From positions 682,001 through 746,000 of the forward strand of contig NZ_CAMDRE010000001.1 in assembly GCF_945906775.1 (NCBI RefSeq): a stretch of DNA of 64,000 bases. Direction: 5' to 3'. Positions 34,251-44,154 of the stretch are shown here, one piece after another. The notes under the pieces are model-generated. The model worked only from the letters and a program-made list of their open reading frames with translations. It was not told where the DNA came from and did no database searches. The stretch is from Citrobacter sp. Marseille-Q6884 (GTDB taxonomy: Bacteria; Pseudomonadota; Gammaproteobacteria; Enterobacterales; Enterobacteriaceae). Made by a program: the position numbers and the translations under genes. How positions within the stretch are numbered: position 1 is the stretch's first letter; each line of letters begins with the position of its first letter.

Positions 34251-34283
34251 AAAATACGGCATGAACTGATACTAATCAGTTAA
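34251..34283. repeat. Right attachment site (attR)
   Basis: An exact 33-bp copy of 18015-18047, including the last codons of fis (KYGMN-stop) and the palindromic centre at 34264-34281. It is followed by a near copy of the fis terminator and then yhdJ. Confidence 0.9.
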
Positions 34284-34296
34284 ATGTTTGTTTTAA

Positions 34297-34330
34297 AAGG
34301 CGCTACTCGGCATGGGGAAGCGCCTTTTTT
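34297..34330 (+). terminator. Second copy of the fis terminator beside attR
   Basis: AAGGCGC (34297-34303) pairs with GCGCCTT (34320-34326), followed by a T-run. It matches the copy at 18061 except for one base in the loop region. Confidence 0.85.
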
Positions 34331-34356
34331 ATTTGTATCACCCAGAGGTTTTGGCG

Positions 34357-35238
34357 ATGAAAGCAAGCTGTGAACCCGTCTATTTTGGCGATGAATCGAA
34401 AAAGATTATCCAGGGTGATGCGCTGACCGAACTAAAAAAGCTGCCGTCTGAAAGCGTTGACCTCATTTTTGCCGACCCCCCTTATAACATCGGCAAAGAT
34501 TTTGACGGCATGGTGGAATCCTGGGACGAAGAGAGCTTTCTGTCCTGGCTGTTTGAATGCATAGAGGAATGTCATCGAATTCTGACGCCACAAGGCACCA
34601 TGTACATCATGAACAGTACAGAGAATATGCCGTACATAGACCTTAAATGCCGCCAGCTCTTTACCATCAAAAGCCGTATCGTATGGTCTTATGATAGCTC
34701 GGGGGTACAGGCCAAAAAGTTCTTTGGTTCAATGTATGAACCGATTCTTATGCTGGTTAAAGATCAGAAAAACTATACGTTTAACCACGATGATATTCTG
34801 GTGGAAGCCAAAACAGGTGCCAAACGCGCGCTTATCGATTACAGAAAGAATCCGCCACAGCCATACAATCAGAAGAAAGTTCCCGGTAATGTCTGGGCGT
34901 TTCCGCGTGTTCGCTATTTGATGGACGAATACGAAAATCACCCAACGCAAAAACCTAAGGCCTTATTAGAGCGCATTATCCTTGCATCCTCTAACCCAGG
35001 CGACAAGGTGCTGGATCCCTTCGCGGGCAGCTTTACTACCGGTGCAACCGCAGTGGCGCTGGGTCGCAAGTTTGTCGGTATTGAAATCAATACTGAATAC
35101 GTAAAAATGGGGCTCAGGAGACTGAGTATCAGCTCCCATTTTTCTCAGAATGAGCTTGCAAAGGTGAAAAAGCGAAAGACAAAAAACCTCTCTAAAAAGA
35201 GTCGATTACCTGAAATGGACGACGAGATTTCACCAAAG
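34357..35238 (+). CDS. yhdJ: DNA adenine methyltransferase YhdJ
   Basis: A 294-residue N6-adenine methyltransferase of the beta class; in E. coli the site is ATGCAT. The catalytic motif DPPYN lies near residue 44 and the SAM motif DPFAGSFTTG near 228. The start at 34357 (MKASCEPVYFG) gives the E. coli length. A longer frame from 34312 begins inside the terminator and is not likely. The gene follows fis in the uninterrupted chromosome. Confidence 0.95.
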
Positions 35239-35323
35239 TAAAAGCATTGTAAGTCTGCTTTTCAGCTTTTGGATTTCGTGTATATTCCCTGCACGCTTGG
35301 GCATGAATACACAGGGTTTGGGA

Positions 35324-35488
35324 ATGATTCGCAAGTATTGGTGGCTGGTTGTTTTTGCTGTCTTCGTGTTTCTTTTTGATGCATTACTCATACAGTGGAT
35401 AGAGTTAATGACAACAGAGCATGATAAGTGTCGGAATATGGACTCCGTGAATCCTCTCAAGCTGGTCAACTGTGCCGACATCGAATAG
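35324..35488 (+). CDS. yhdU: YhdU small membrane protein
   Basis: A 54-residue protein with one membrane helix (about 6-24) and a short C-terminus with two Cys. The start at 35324 (MIRKYWWLVV) is the form seen in E. coli; upstream in-frame ATGs exist. Function is unknown. It lies in the conserved place between yhdJ and acrS. Confidence 0.8.
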   Translation: MIRKYWWLVVFAVFVFLFDALLIQWIELMTTEHDKCRNMDSVNPLKLVNCADIE

Positions 35489-35554
35489 CGCCGCCGAAAA
35501 GACATCATCTACTGCAGCCGTCAGGCCATGACGGCTGAACTATTGCGGCTGAAA

Positions 35555-36211
35555 CTACCCTACCTGATTTTCATTCTGGACCAGTTGTATTATACAGCCA
35601 TCAGGACTTAACATTTTTAATACATTATCGACTAATACGGGTGCTTGCTCATAAAGGTCATAACTTATTGGATTCATTAACCAGTTCTTTATTATTCCAC
35701 TAAAGCTACCATGCAGAATAATGATGATGATATCTAAATCCAGGGCGGTTGCAATAAGACCTTCATCCATACACTTTTGCAGAGACTCGCGAATACTTTG
35801 ATGGCTAAGGCCTATTTTATCGCGAATTTCCTGTTCAGATATCATATCCTTATGAAACTCACACTTATGATATAAGATTTGCATTAATGCCTGCTGACGA
35901 GGAACCTCTGCGATATATTGCAAACCAACAACGAATTTTTCACGCAATCGCTGCAAGGGATCATTCTCCCAGCGACCACTGAGCCTGTCCTGGATAAGAT
36001 CGCGTAGAGGTGGTTGTTGCAACCATAACTCATTAAACAGTTGAGTCTTATTCTCGAAATGCCAGTAGATTGCGCCCCGCGTCACGTTGGCAGCATCGGC
36101 AATGTCATTTAGCGTCGTGTTACCAACGCCACGAGCAGCAAACTGGACAATCGCAGTTTCGATCAGATGCTGTCGCGTTTTGAGGGCATCAGCTTTCGTT
36201 TTTTTGGCCAT
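35555..36211 (-). CDS. acrS: TetR-family repressor AcrS (EnvR)
   Basis: A 218-residue TetR-type repressor. The helix-turn-helix is TTLNDIADAANVTRGAIYWHF (residues ~33-53); the rest is a ligand-binding helical domain. In E. coli, AcrS represses acrAB as well as sitting beside acrEF. It is transcribed divergently from acrE across 413 bp. Confidence 0.93.
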   Translation of the reverse strand: MAKKTKADALKTRQHLIETAIVQFAARGVGNTTLNDIADAANVTRGAIYWHFENKTQLFNELWLQQPPLRDLIQDRLSGRWENDPLQRLREKFVVGLQYIAEVPRQQALMQILYHKCEFHKDMISEQEIRDKIGLSHQSIRESLQKCMDEGLIATALDLDIIIIILHGSFSGIIKNWLMNPISYDLYEQAPVLVDNVLKMLSPDGCIIQLVQNENQVG

Positions 36212-36624
36212 GATTCAGAATGCCTGAGACAGAGTGGGGAATGATAAACTTTCTTATCTAATATTTGCCATACGGAATAAATGTATCACTTAGCTTTTAT
36301 TTAGACGAGATCTAAAATATTTCATTACATGCAACATATATAAATAAACAAAACGAATAAGAATTACGCATTATATTCACCACGCAAATGTTTATTTCAA
36401 TATGTATTTTAGCGCGTCATAACATTGCCATCCCTTCCGAATGAAAAAGCAGATACTTAATCTCTTTTTGTTTTTACGTGCCGTGTATTGTCCAGCAAAA
36501 TAAGTATTGCTTACATCGCAAGCTAATTATTTGTAGGATAGCTAACTATTATTTTTACTTGCGCGCGTTATCGTCCTGCCGTTATCCGGTAAATAACGAG
36601 CTTTCGGTTTTTTAAGGAATAGTA
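36212..36624. promoter_or_regulatory. acrS-acrE divergent intergenic region, 413 bp
   Basis: No gene is seen. The region is strongly AT-rich and should hold the promoters and operators of both genes. AT-rich DNA here fits the known H-NS silencing of acrEF in E. coli. I could not place single binding sites. Confidence 0.5.
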
Positions 36625-37788
36625 ATGACGAAAAATGCCAGGTTTTCACTCCTGCCCTCATTCATCATCATCTCCGCTGCATTACTCGCCGGTTGTAACG
36701 ATCAGGGAGAAACGCAAGCTCATCCTACGGAGCCACAGGTTACTGTTCATGTTGTGGAATCAGCGCCATTAGCCGTGACGACCGAATTACCAGGGCGTAC
36801 AACAGCATTTCGTATTGCAGAAGTTCGCCCCCAGGTCAGCGGCATTGTGCTTAAAAGGAATTTCACCGAGGGGAGTGATGTTGAAGCAGGTCAGTCGCTT
36901 TATCAGATCGATCCTGCTACTTACCAGGCCGACTACAATAGCGCCAAAGGTGAACTGGCAAAAAGCGAAGCTGCAGCGGCAATCGCGCATTTAACGGTTA
37001 AACGCTATGTCCCACTGGTCGGAACAAAGTACATCAGCCAGCAGGAGTACGATCAGGCGATTGCTGATGCTCGTCAGGCCGATGCCTCTGTTATCGCCGC
37101 AAAAGCCGCTGTTGAAAGCGCCCGCATCAACCTGGCCTATACCAGAGTCACCTCGCCAATTAGCGGACGTATCGGCAAATCGAATGTGACCGAAGGTGCG
37201 CTGGTGACCAATGGTCAGGCAACCGAGTTAGCCACCGTTCAGCAGCTTGATCCCATTTATGTCGACGTGACGCAGTCCAGTAACGATTTTATGCGCCTCA
37301 AGCAGTCCGTTGAGCAAGGTAACCTGCATAAAGACAATACCCGCAGTACCGCTGAGCTGGTAATGGAGAATGGTCAGTCATATCCGTTAAAAGGTTCTCT
37401 GCAATTTTCTGACGTGACGGTGGATGAAAGTACCGGTTCCATCACCCTCAGAGCTGTTTTCCCCAATCCTCAGCACACTCTGCTTCCGGGGATGTTCGTG
37501 CGCGCACGTATTGATGAAGGCGTCCAACCCAATGCCATCCTCGTCCCACAACAGGGAGTGACGCGTACACCGCGCGGCGATGCAACAGTGATGGTCGTCA
37601 ACGACAAGAGCCAGGTTGAAGCGCGTCCCGTGGTTGCCGCACAAGCCATTGGTGATAAATGGCTCATTAGCGAAGGTTTACAACCCGGCGACAAAGTCAT
37701 CGTGAGCGGTTTACAAAAAGCCCGTCCAGGTGTGCAGGTTAAAGCCACCGCCGATACCGCAACCCCTGCCACGAAAGCGGCGCAATAA
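36625..37788 (+). CDS. acrE: Multidrug efflux periplasmic adaptor AcrE
   Basis: A membrane fusion lipoprotein of 387 residues. The lipobox is LLAGC at the N-terminus. Barrel-sandwich, alpha-hairpin and beta-barrel regions follow (RPQVSGIVLKRNFTEG; RVTSPISGRIGKSNVTEGA). It joins AcrF to an outer-membrane channel such as TolC. acrF starts 11 nt downstream. Length fits E. coli AcrE. Confidence 0.96.
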   Translation: MTKNARFSLLPSFIIISAALLAGCNDQGETQAHPTEPQVTVHVVESAPLAVTTELPGRTTAFRIAEVRPQVSGIVLKRNFTEGSDVEAGQSLYQIDPATYQADYNSAKGELAKSEAAAAIAHLTVKRYVPLVGTKYISQQEYDQAIADARQADASVIAAKAAVESARINLAYTRVTSPISGRIGKSNVTEGALVTNGQATELATVQQLDPIYVDVTQSSNDFMRLKQSVEQGNLHKDNTRSTAELVMENGQSYPLKGSLQFSDVTVDESTGSITLRAVFPNPQHTLLPGMFVRARIDEGVQPNAILVPQQGVTRTPRGDATVMVVNDKSQVEARPVVAAQAIGDKWLISEGLQPGDKVIVSGLQKARPGVQVKATADTATPATKAAQ

Positions 37789-37799
37789 GGTAACCGGAT

Positions 37800-40700
37800 A
37801 TGGCAAATTTCTTTATTAGGCGACCTATCTTTGCGTGGGTGCTGGCCATTATTCTGATGATGGCGGGCGCGCTGGCAATCCTGCAACTGCCTGTAGCGCA
37901 GTACCCCACCATCGCGCCTCCTGCAGTGGCGATCTCTGCAACCTACCCGGGCGCAGATGCGCAGACGGTGCAGGATACCGTAACGCAGGTTATCGAACAG
38001 AACATGAACGGCATCGATAACCTGATGTATATGTCCTCCACCAGCGATTCCGCGGGGAGCGTCACCATTACGCTGACGTTCCAGTCCGGCACCGATCCCG
38101 ATATTGCACAGGTTCAGGTACAAAACAAACTGCAGCTCGCGACTCCTTTGCTGCCGCAAGAAGTTCAGCAGCAGGGGATCAGCGTAGAAAAATCCAGTAG
38201 CAGCTTTTTGATGGTGGCGGGCTTTGTTTCTGATAACCCGCAGACAACTCAGGATGACATCTCCGACTATGTCGCCTCGAATGTCAAAGACGCCATCAGC
38301 CGCCTGAACGGCGTAGGTGATGTGCAACTGTTTGGTGCCCAGTACGCCATGCGTATCTGGCTGGATGCGAATTTATTAAACAAATACCAACTTACGCCGG
38401 TTGATGTCATCAATCAGTTGAAGGTACAGAACGACCAGATCGCCGCAGGTCAGTTAGGTGGCACACCAGCCCTGCCCAATCAGCAGCTCAACGCCTCGAT
38501 CATTGCACAAACGCGACTAAAAGACCCAGATGAGTTTGGCAAAGTCACCCTACGCGTGAACAGCGATGGTTCTGTGGTGCACTTGAAAGATGTCGCACGC
38601 ATTGAGTTAGGAGGTGAAAACTACAACGTCGTTGCACGTATTAATGGAAAACCGGCATCCGGTCTTGGTATTAAACTGGCAACCGGTGCCAACGCACTGG
38701 ATACCGCTAACGCCATCAAAGCCAAACTGGTAGAACTGCAGCCGTTCTTCCCTCAGGGAATGAAAGTGGTCTACCCGTACGACACCACACCGTTCGTCAC
38801 AATCTCAATTCATGAAGTGATAAAAACACTGTTTGAAGCGATTGTGCTGGTCTTCCTGGTGATGTACCTGTTCCTGCAAAACATCCGCGCCACACTGATT
38901 CCAACCATCGCGGTACCTGTCGTGTTGCTGGGAACATTTGCCGTACTTGCTGCGTTTGGTTACTCGATAAACACCCTGACGATGTTCGGGATGGTGCTCG
39001 CCATCGGCCTGCTGGTCGATGATGCGATAGTCGTGGTGGAAAACGTGGAACGTGTGATGATGGAGGATCATCTACCACCCAAAGAGGCGACAGAGAAATC
39101 GATGTCGCAAATCCAGGGCGCACTGGTGGGTATCGCTATGGTGCTATCCGCGGTGTTTATCCCTATGGCCTTCTTTGGTGGGTCAACCGGTGCCATTTAC
39201 CGGCAGTTTTCTATCACTATCGTTTCCGCCATGGCGCTCTCCGTACTGGTCGCGCTGATCCTGACTCCCGCGCTTTGTGCAACGCTGCTGAAGCCGGTAT
39301 CGGCTGAGCATCACGAGAAAAAAAGCGGTTTCTTTGGCTGGTTTAATGCCAAATTCGATTACAGCGTTAACCACTACACCAATAGCGTCAGCGGCATTAT
39401 TCGTAAAACCGGCCGCTATCTGGTCATCTACCTGATCATTGTTATTGGGATGGCGGTACTGTTTATACGTCTTCCTACCTCCTTCCTGCCAGAGGAAGAT
39501 CAGGGGGTGTTCCTGACGATGATTCAGCTTCCGGCTGGCGCGACGCAGGAGCGCACGCAGAAAGTGTTAGACCAGGTGACCCATTACTACCTGAACAATG
39601 AGAAAGCCAACGTCGAAAGCGTCTTTACGGTTAACGGCTTTAGCTTCAGCGGCCAGGGGCAAAACTCAGGGATGGCGTTTGTCAGTCTCAAACCCTGGGA
39701 AGAGCGTAGCGGTAACGAGAATAACGTTGAATCCGTTATAGCCCGCGCCACCCGAGCATTTAGCCAGATTCGTGATGGTCTGGTATTCCCCTTCAACATG
39801 CCAGCCATTGTTGAATTAGGGACCGCAACGGGCTTCGACTTTGAGCTGATTGATCAGGGTGGGTTGGGGCATACAGCTCTAACGCAGGCGCGTAATCAGT
39901 TGTTAGGCATGGTGGCAAAACATCCCGACTTGTTGGTGCGTGTACGTCCTAATGGCCTGGAAGATACCGCTCAATTTAAGCTGGATGTGGATCAGGAAAA
40001 AGCGCAGGCGCTCGGTGTCTCCTTGTCCGATATTAATGAAACCATCTCCGCTGCGCTGGGCGGCTATTACGTCAACGACTTCATTGACCGTGGCCGCGTG
40101 AAAAAAGTGTATGTTCAGGCAGATGCTAAATTCCGTATGTTGCCGGAAGACATCAATAATCTGTACGTTCGCAGTGCCAATGGTGAAATGGTGCCATTCT
40201 CAACATTCAGTTCAGCACATTGGATCTACGGTTCACCGCGACTGGAACGCTACAACGGTATGCCATCAATGGAATTGCTGGGCGAAGCGGCTCCAGGCAG
40301 AAGTACCGGTGAAGCAATGGCGCTAATGGAAAGCCTTGCAGAAAAACTGCCTAACGGTATCGGTCATGACTGGACGGGCATGTCTTATCAGGAGCGACTG
40401 TCAGGTAACCAGGCCCCCGCACTGTATGCCATTTCGTTGATCGTGGTATTTCTTTGCCTTGCCGCCCTGTATGAGAGCTGGTCGATTCCTTTCTCTGTCA
40501 TGCTGGTTGTACCGCTCGGTGTGGTCGGTGCGCTGTTAGCCGCGTCGCTTCGTGGAATGAACAACGACGTCTACTTCCAGGTGGGACTGCTAACCACCAT
40601 CGGTCTCTCTGCCAAAAACGCTATCCTGATTGTGGAGTTTGCTAAAGATCTGATGGATAAAGAGGGCAAAGGGTTGATCGAAGCCACACTGGAAGCGTCA

Positions 40701-40913
40701 CGCATGCGACTTCGCCCCATCCTGATGACATCCCTGGCCTTTATTCTGGGAGTTATGCCTCTGGTGATCAGCCATGGTGCAGGCAGTGGCGCACAGAATG
40801 CTGTCGGTACAGGTGTTATGGGGGGCATGCTCACCGCTACATTACTGGCAATCTTCTTCGTTCCCGTTTTCTTTGTGGTCGTTAAACGGCGTTTTAGTCG
40901 GCGCAACGATTAA
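37800..40913 (+). CDS. acrF: RND multidrug efflux pump AcrF
   Basis: A proton-driven inner-membrane exporter of 1037 residues with 12 membrane helices and two large periplasmic loops. The paired proton-relay Asp residues in TM4 are in GLLVDDAIVVVENVER. It is highly similar to AcrB and exports dyes, detergents and antibiotics with AcrE and TolC. The operon ends at a terminator at 40920. Confidence 0.97.
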   Translation: MANFFIRRPIFAWVLAIILMMAGALAILQLPVAQYPTIAPPAVAISATYPGADAQTVQDTVTQVIEQNMNGIDNLMYMSSTSDSAGSVTITLTFQSGTDPDIAQVQVQNKLQLATPLLPQEVQQQGISVEKSSSSFLMVAGFVSDNPQTTQDDISDYVASNVKDAISRLNGVGDVQLFGAQYAMRIWLDANLLNKYQLTPVDVINQLKVQNDQIAAGQLGGTPALPNQQLNASIIAQTRLKDPDEFGKVTLRVNSDGSVVHLKDVARIELGGENYNVVARINGKPASGLGIKLATGANALDTANAIKAKLVELQPFFPQGMKVVYPYDTTPFVTISIHEVIKTLFEAIVLVFLVMYLFLQNIRATLIPTIAVPVVLLGTFAVLAAFGYSINTLTMFGMVLAIGLLVDDAIVVVENVERVMMEDHLPPKEATEKSMSQIQGALVGIAMVLSAVFIPMAFFGGSTGAIYRQFSITIVSAMALSVLVALILTPALCATLLKPVSAEHHEKKSGFFGWFNAKFDYSVNHYTNSVSGIIRKTGRYLVIYLIIVIGMAVLFIRLPTSFLPEEDQGVFLTMIQLPAGATQERTQKVLDQVTHYYLNNEKANVESVFTVNGFSFSGQGQNSGMAFVSLKPWEERSGNENNVESVIARATRAFSQIRDGLVFPFNMPAIVELGTATGFDFELIDQGGLGHTALTQARNQLLGMVAKHPDLLVRVRPNGLEDTAQFKLDVDQEKAQALGVSLSDINETISAALGGYYVNDFIDRGRVKKVYVQADAKFRMLPEDINNLYVRSANGEMVPFSTFSSAHWIYGSPRLERYNGMPSMELLGEAAPGRSTGEAMALMESLAEKLPNGIGHDWTGMSYQERLSGNQAPALYAISLIVVFLCLAALYESWSIPFSVMLVVPLGVVGALLAASLRGMNNDVYFQVGLLTTIGLSAKNAILIVEFAKDLMDKEGKGLIEATLEASRMRLRPILMTSLAFILGVMPLVISHGAGSGAQNAVGTGVMGGMLTATLLAIFFVPVFFVVVKRRFSRRND

Positions 40914-40919
40914 TTTGTA

Positions 40920-40948
40920 AAAACAAGGCGTCTTCGGGCGCCTTTTTA
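40920..40948 (+). terminator. Intrinsic terminator after acrF
   Basis: AAGGCG (40925-40930) pairs with CGCCTT (40939-40944) around a TTCG tetraloop, followed by a T-run. Confidence 0.88.
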
Positions 40949-41187
40949 ACAGATTCTGACCTCTTTATTTATTAATAAGATAGCCATTTATTTTTTCTCA
41001 CGCCGCGCAAAGAAACCTTCTATACCCTCCGGATTTATTCATTATGTTTACAATCCACATGAATTGAGATTATTCCTCATGTCAGTCTTTTTTTAAGAGG
41101 TGGTAAAATAGTATTCGATTTCGCAGGCAGATAGCTTAGCGTTTGTTTCTGCTTTAATAGCGAAACGCTTATTTTAGAGGTAACACC

Positions 41188-41409
41188 ATGAAAAGATTAA
41201 TATCCGTTGCATTGCTTACAGCCGTATTGGCGGGCTGTGCACACGATTCTCCTTGCGTACCTGTGTATGACGATCAGGGCCGCCTGGTTCATACCAATAC
41301 CTGTATGAAAGGCACCACGCAGGATAACTGGGAAACAGCAGGTGCGATCGCTGGTGGCGCAGCCGCTGTTGCCGGTCTGACACTTGGGATAGTTGCCTTG
41401 ACGAAATAA
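41188..41409 (+). CDS. yhdV: YhdV small lipoprotein
   Basis: A 73-residue predicted lipoprotein. The lipobox is LAGC, with Cys17 as the lipid site. A middle part with Cys residues and a Gly/Ala-rich C-terminal segment (GAIAGGAAAVAGLTLGIVAL) follows. Its function is unknown; length and order match E. coli YhdV. Confidence 0.85.
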   Translation: MKRLISVALLTAVLAGCAHDSPCVPVYDDQGRLVHTNTCMKGTTQDNWETAGAIAGGAAAVAGLTLGIVALTK

Positions 41410-41417
41410 ATCATCTT

Positions 41418-41445
41418 AAAAGCGCGGCGATGGCCGCGCTTTTAT
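41418..41445 (+). terminator. Intrinsic terminator after yhdV
   Basis: AGCGCGGC (41421-41428) pairs with GCCGCGCT (41433-41440), flanked by A and T runs. Confidence 0.88.
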
Positions 41446-41868
41446 TATAAAAGGTAAATTCTTATATAAGACAAAACGTTGGTTTACATCACTCATCCAA
41501 TAATAAAATTATTATAGATTTCCCTCACATATCCACGACTTAAAATTAGCGTTTTTTCTGTTTTTCGTAACAACGCGGCTTCAGTCCATTATTCTCACAC
41601 GCTCAATATTCACGCCCGAAATTGTTATCACGCATCCTGTCTTAATTTTAAATTTTTTGCGCTGAAATGTGGCGTACGTTTCAATTTTGCACCACTTCGG
41701 GGCGCTGAATTTATTTTTTCCTGTCTACACTCTGCATATTGCGTCGAACAATCGCACGCAAAAACCTGGCACTACCTTTGCTTAAAAGAGTATGGCCAAA
41801 GCCACAGACAGGTAAAAGACGTTTTCAGAACGTTTCCATAACAATAATTCCTCCACACAGGATGCTCT
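41446..41868 (+). promoter_or_regulatory. yhdWXYZ control region with a sigma-54 promoter
   Basis: About 420 bp without a gene. At 41767-41782 the sequence TGGCAC-TACCT-TTGCT fits the sigma-54 consensus with correct -24/-12 spacing (GG at 41768, GC at 41780). About 65-110 bp upstream are two NtrC-like elements: TGCACC-N5-GGGGCG (41688-41704) and TGCGCT-N5-GTGGCG (starting near 41658). This suggests nitrogen control of the transporter, in line with E. coli where yhdW belongs to the Ntr response. Confidence 0.75.
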
Positions 41869-42894
41869 ATGAAAAAGATGATAATAGCCAGCCTGGCTGC
41901 GGCCGGCGTGATGCTTGCGATTGCAAATCAGGCACATGCCGGCGCAACGCTTGATGCCGTAAAGAAAAAAGGGTTTGTGCAATGCGGTATCAGTGACGGT
42001 CTGCCTGGTTTTTCATATGCCGACGCAAGCGGTAAATTCTCTGGTATCGATGTCGATGTATGCCGTGGTGTTGCTTCGGCGGTATTTGGCGACGACACAA
42101 AAGTAAAATATACCCCGCTCACGGCCAAAGAACGCTTCACGGCTTTACAGTCTGGTGAAGTCGATATGCTCTCCCGTAATACCACATGGACCTCCTCTCG
42201 TGATGCAGGTATGGGTATGTCTTTCACGGGCGTGACTTACTACGATGGCATCGGCTTTCTTACCCATAACAAAGCGGGTCTGAAGAGTGCTAAAGAGCTG
42301 GATGGCGCAACCGTATGTATTCAGGCGGGAACGGACACCGAACTGAACGTGGCCGATTACTTTAAAGCCAACAACATGAAGTACACCCCTGTCACCTTCG
42401 ACCGTTCGGATGAATCGGCTAAGGCGCTGGAATCAGGCCGCTGCGATACGCTGGCTTCCGACCAGTCTCAACTGTATGCCCTGCGAATCAAGCTAAGCAA
42501 CCCGGCAGAATGGATCGTTCTGCCAGAGGTCATCTCTAAAGAGCCGCTGGGACCTGTTGTGCGCCGTGGTGATGACGAGTGGTTCTCTATCGTTCGCTGG
42601 ACATTGTTCGCCATGTTGAATGCCGAAGAGATGGGAGTGAACTCGAAAAACGTTGATGAAAAAGCTGCTAACCCTGCCACACCGGATATGGCACACCTGC
42701 TTGGCAAAGAGGGTGATTATGGCAAAGATCTGAAGCTGGATAATAAATGGGCTTACAACATTATCAAACAGGTAGGAAACTACGCAGAGATCTTTGAACG
42801 TAACGTGGGATCGGAAAGTCCACTGAAGATCAAACGTGGGCAGAATAACCTCTGGAATAACGGTGGCATTCAGTATGCGCCGCCGGTGCGCTAA
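41869..42894 (+). CDS. yhdW: Amino-acid ABC transporter substrate-binding protein YhdW
   Basis: A 341-residue periplasmic binding protein of the polar amino-acid family (AapJ type). The signal peptide ends at AHAGATLD (about 1-24). The mature part has FVQCGISDGLPGFSYAD and IDVDVCRGVASAVFGD typical of the family. The frame is intact, in contrast to K-12 where the gene is a pseudogene. First gene of yhdWXYZ. Confidence 0.93.
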   Translation: MKKMIIASLAAAGVMLAIANQAHAGATLDAVKKKGFVQCGISDGLPGFSYADASGKFSGIDVDVCRGVASAVFGDDTKVKYTPLTAKERFTALQSGEVDMLSRNTTWTSSRDAGMGMSFTGVTYYDGIGFLTHNKAGLKSAKELDGATVCIQAGTDTELNVADYFKANNMKYTPVTFDRSDESAKALESGRCDTLASDQSQLYALRIKLSNPAEWIVLPEVISKEPLGPVVRRGDDEWFSIVRWTLFAMLNAEEMGVNSKNVDEKAANPATPDMAHLLGKEGDYGKDLKLDNKWAYNIIKQVGNYAEIFERNVGSESPLKIKRGQNNLWNNGGIQYAPPVR

Positions 42895-42963
42895 TCCATC
42901 GCGATGTAACGGGCGCCGCACTTGCGGCGCTCAGTTCAGAGTCATAGTTACCGAGGTTTTCTT

Positions 42964-44145
42964 ATGCCCCATCGCCGCTCAACCGTAAAAGGATCGTTAT
43001 CCTTTTCTAACCCTGCGGTCCGCGCCTGGTTATTTCAAATACTTGCTGTCATTGTGGTCGTCAGCATTGCGGTCTATCTCATTCATAACACGATTAATAA
43101 CCTGAGCAGTCGCGGTATTACCTCGGGGTTTTCTTTTCTCGATCGCAGCGCCGGATTTGGTATTGTCCAGCATCTGATTGATTACGAGCAGGGTGATACG
43201 TATGGTCGTGTCTTTCTGGTCGGGCTACTCAATACGCTGCTGGTCTCTGCATTATGTATTGTATTCGCTTCATTTCTCGGTTTTTTTCTCGGGCTGGCGC
43301 GCCTGTCAGATAACTGGTTACTGCGGAAGCTTTCTACCGTTTATATCGAAACGTTCCGTAATATTCCGCCTCTGCTACAGATATTCTTTTGGTATTTTGC
43401 CGTGTTACGCAATTTACCTGGGCCACGCCAGGCGGTTAACGCGCTCGATTTAGTTTTTCTGAGCAATCGCGGACTTTATATTCCAGCACCACAGATGGGA
43501 GAAGGTCTTTTTGCCTTTTGTGCTGCAATCGTTATTGCGGTCGTTTTCTCCATTGGGCTATTTCGATTTAACAGGATGCATCAGACAAAAACAGGTCAAC
43601 TGCGCCGAACCTGGCCCACTGCACTGGCTCTGATCGTCTTTTTACCCATGATTTCACAGTGGACTTTTGGTGCCGCACTTCATTGGGATATCCCTGAGTT
43701 GCGCGGTTTCAACTTCCGCGGTGGCATGGTACTTATCCCAGAACTGGCTGCGCTAACGCTGGCACTTTCAGTGTATACCTCTGCATTTATTGCAGAGATT
43801 ATTCGAGCCGGGATTCAGGCCGTGCCTTATGGTCAACACGAAGCAGCGCGTTCTCTGGGTCTGCCAAATCCAGTTACGCTCCGCCAGGTGATTATCCCGC
43901 AGGCGCTGCGCGTCATTATTCCCCCATTGACCAGCCAGTACCTGAATATCGTAAAGAACTCCTCGCTCGCTGCCGCAATTGGCTACCCGGATATGGTTTC
44001 TCTGTTTGCCGGAACCGTGCTTAATCAAACAGGACAAGCCATTGAAACTATTGCTATTACCATGTCGGTTTACCTGATTATCAGCCTGAGTATTTCGCTG
44101 CTAATGAATATTTATAACCGTCGTATAGCACTGATTGAGCGCTAA
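42964..44145 (+). CDS. yhdX: Amino-acid ABC transporter permease YhdX
   Basis: A HisM-family permease of 393 residues with several membrane helices and the EAA loop (GQHEAARSLGLPNPVTLRQV). The start at 42964 (MPHRRSTVKG) gives the E. coli length; an in-frame start at 42922 is less likely. It forms the membrane channel with YhdY. Confidence 0.94.
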   Translation: MPHRRSTVKGSLSFSNPAVRAWLFQILAVIVVVSIAVYLIHNTINNLSSRGITSGFSFLDRSAGFGIVQHLIDYEQGDTYGRVFLVGLLNTLLVSALCIVFASFLGFFLGLARLSDNWLLRKLSTVYIETFRNIPPLLQIFFWYFAVLRNLPGPRQAVNALDLVFLSNRGLYIPAPQMGEGLFAFCAAIVIAVVFSIGLFRFNRMHQTKTGQLRRTWPTALALIVFLPMISQWTFGAALHWDIPELRGFNFRGGMVLIPELAALTLALSVYTSAFIAEIIRAGIQAVPYGQHEAARSLGLPNPVTLRQVIIPQALRVIIPPLTSQYLNIVKNSSLAAAIGYPDMVSLFAGTVLNQTGQAIETIAITMSVYLIISLSISLLMNIYNRRIALIER

Positions 44146-44154
44146 GGAGCCATG

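Larger units (their letters stand above)
18015..34283. mobile_element. Integrated satellite, capsid-forming PICI-like, about 16.3 kb, inserted in fis
   Basis: Seen: 33-bp direct repeats at both ends, a P4-type integrase next to the right end, an AlpA-type regulator, a RepA-like ATPase with iterons, a full HK97-type head and packaging set, and only two candidate tail genes. Known: capsid-forming phage-inducible chromosomal islands have this compact layout, package their own genome in their own heads, and take tails from a helper phage. Inferred: this is one of them. Tail tube, tape measure, tip, lysis and a lambdoid repressor are absent, so it is not a complete prophage. A remnant prophage is the alternative, but the open, tightly overlapping genes argue against decay. 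Confidence 0.85.
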
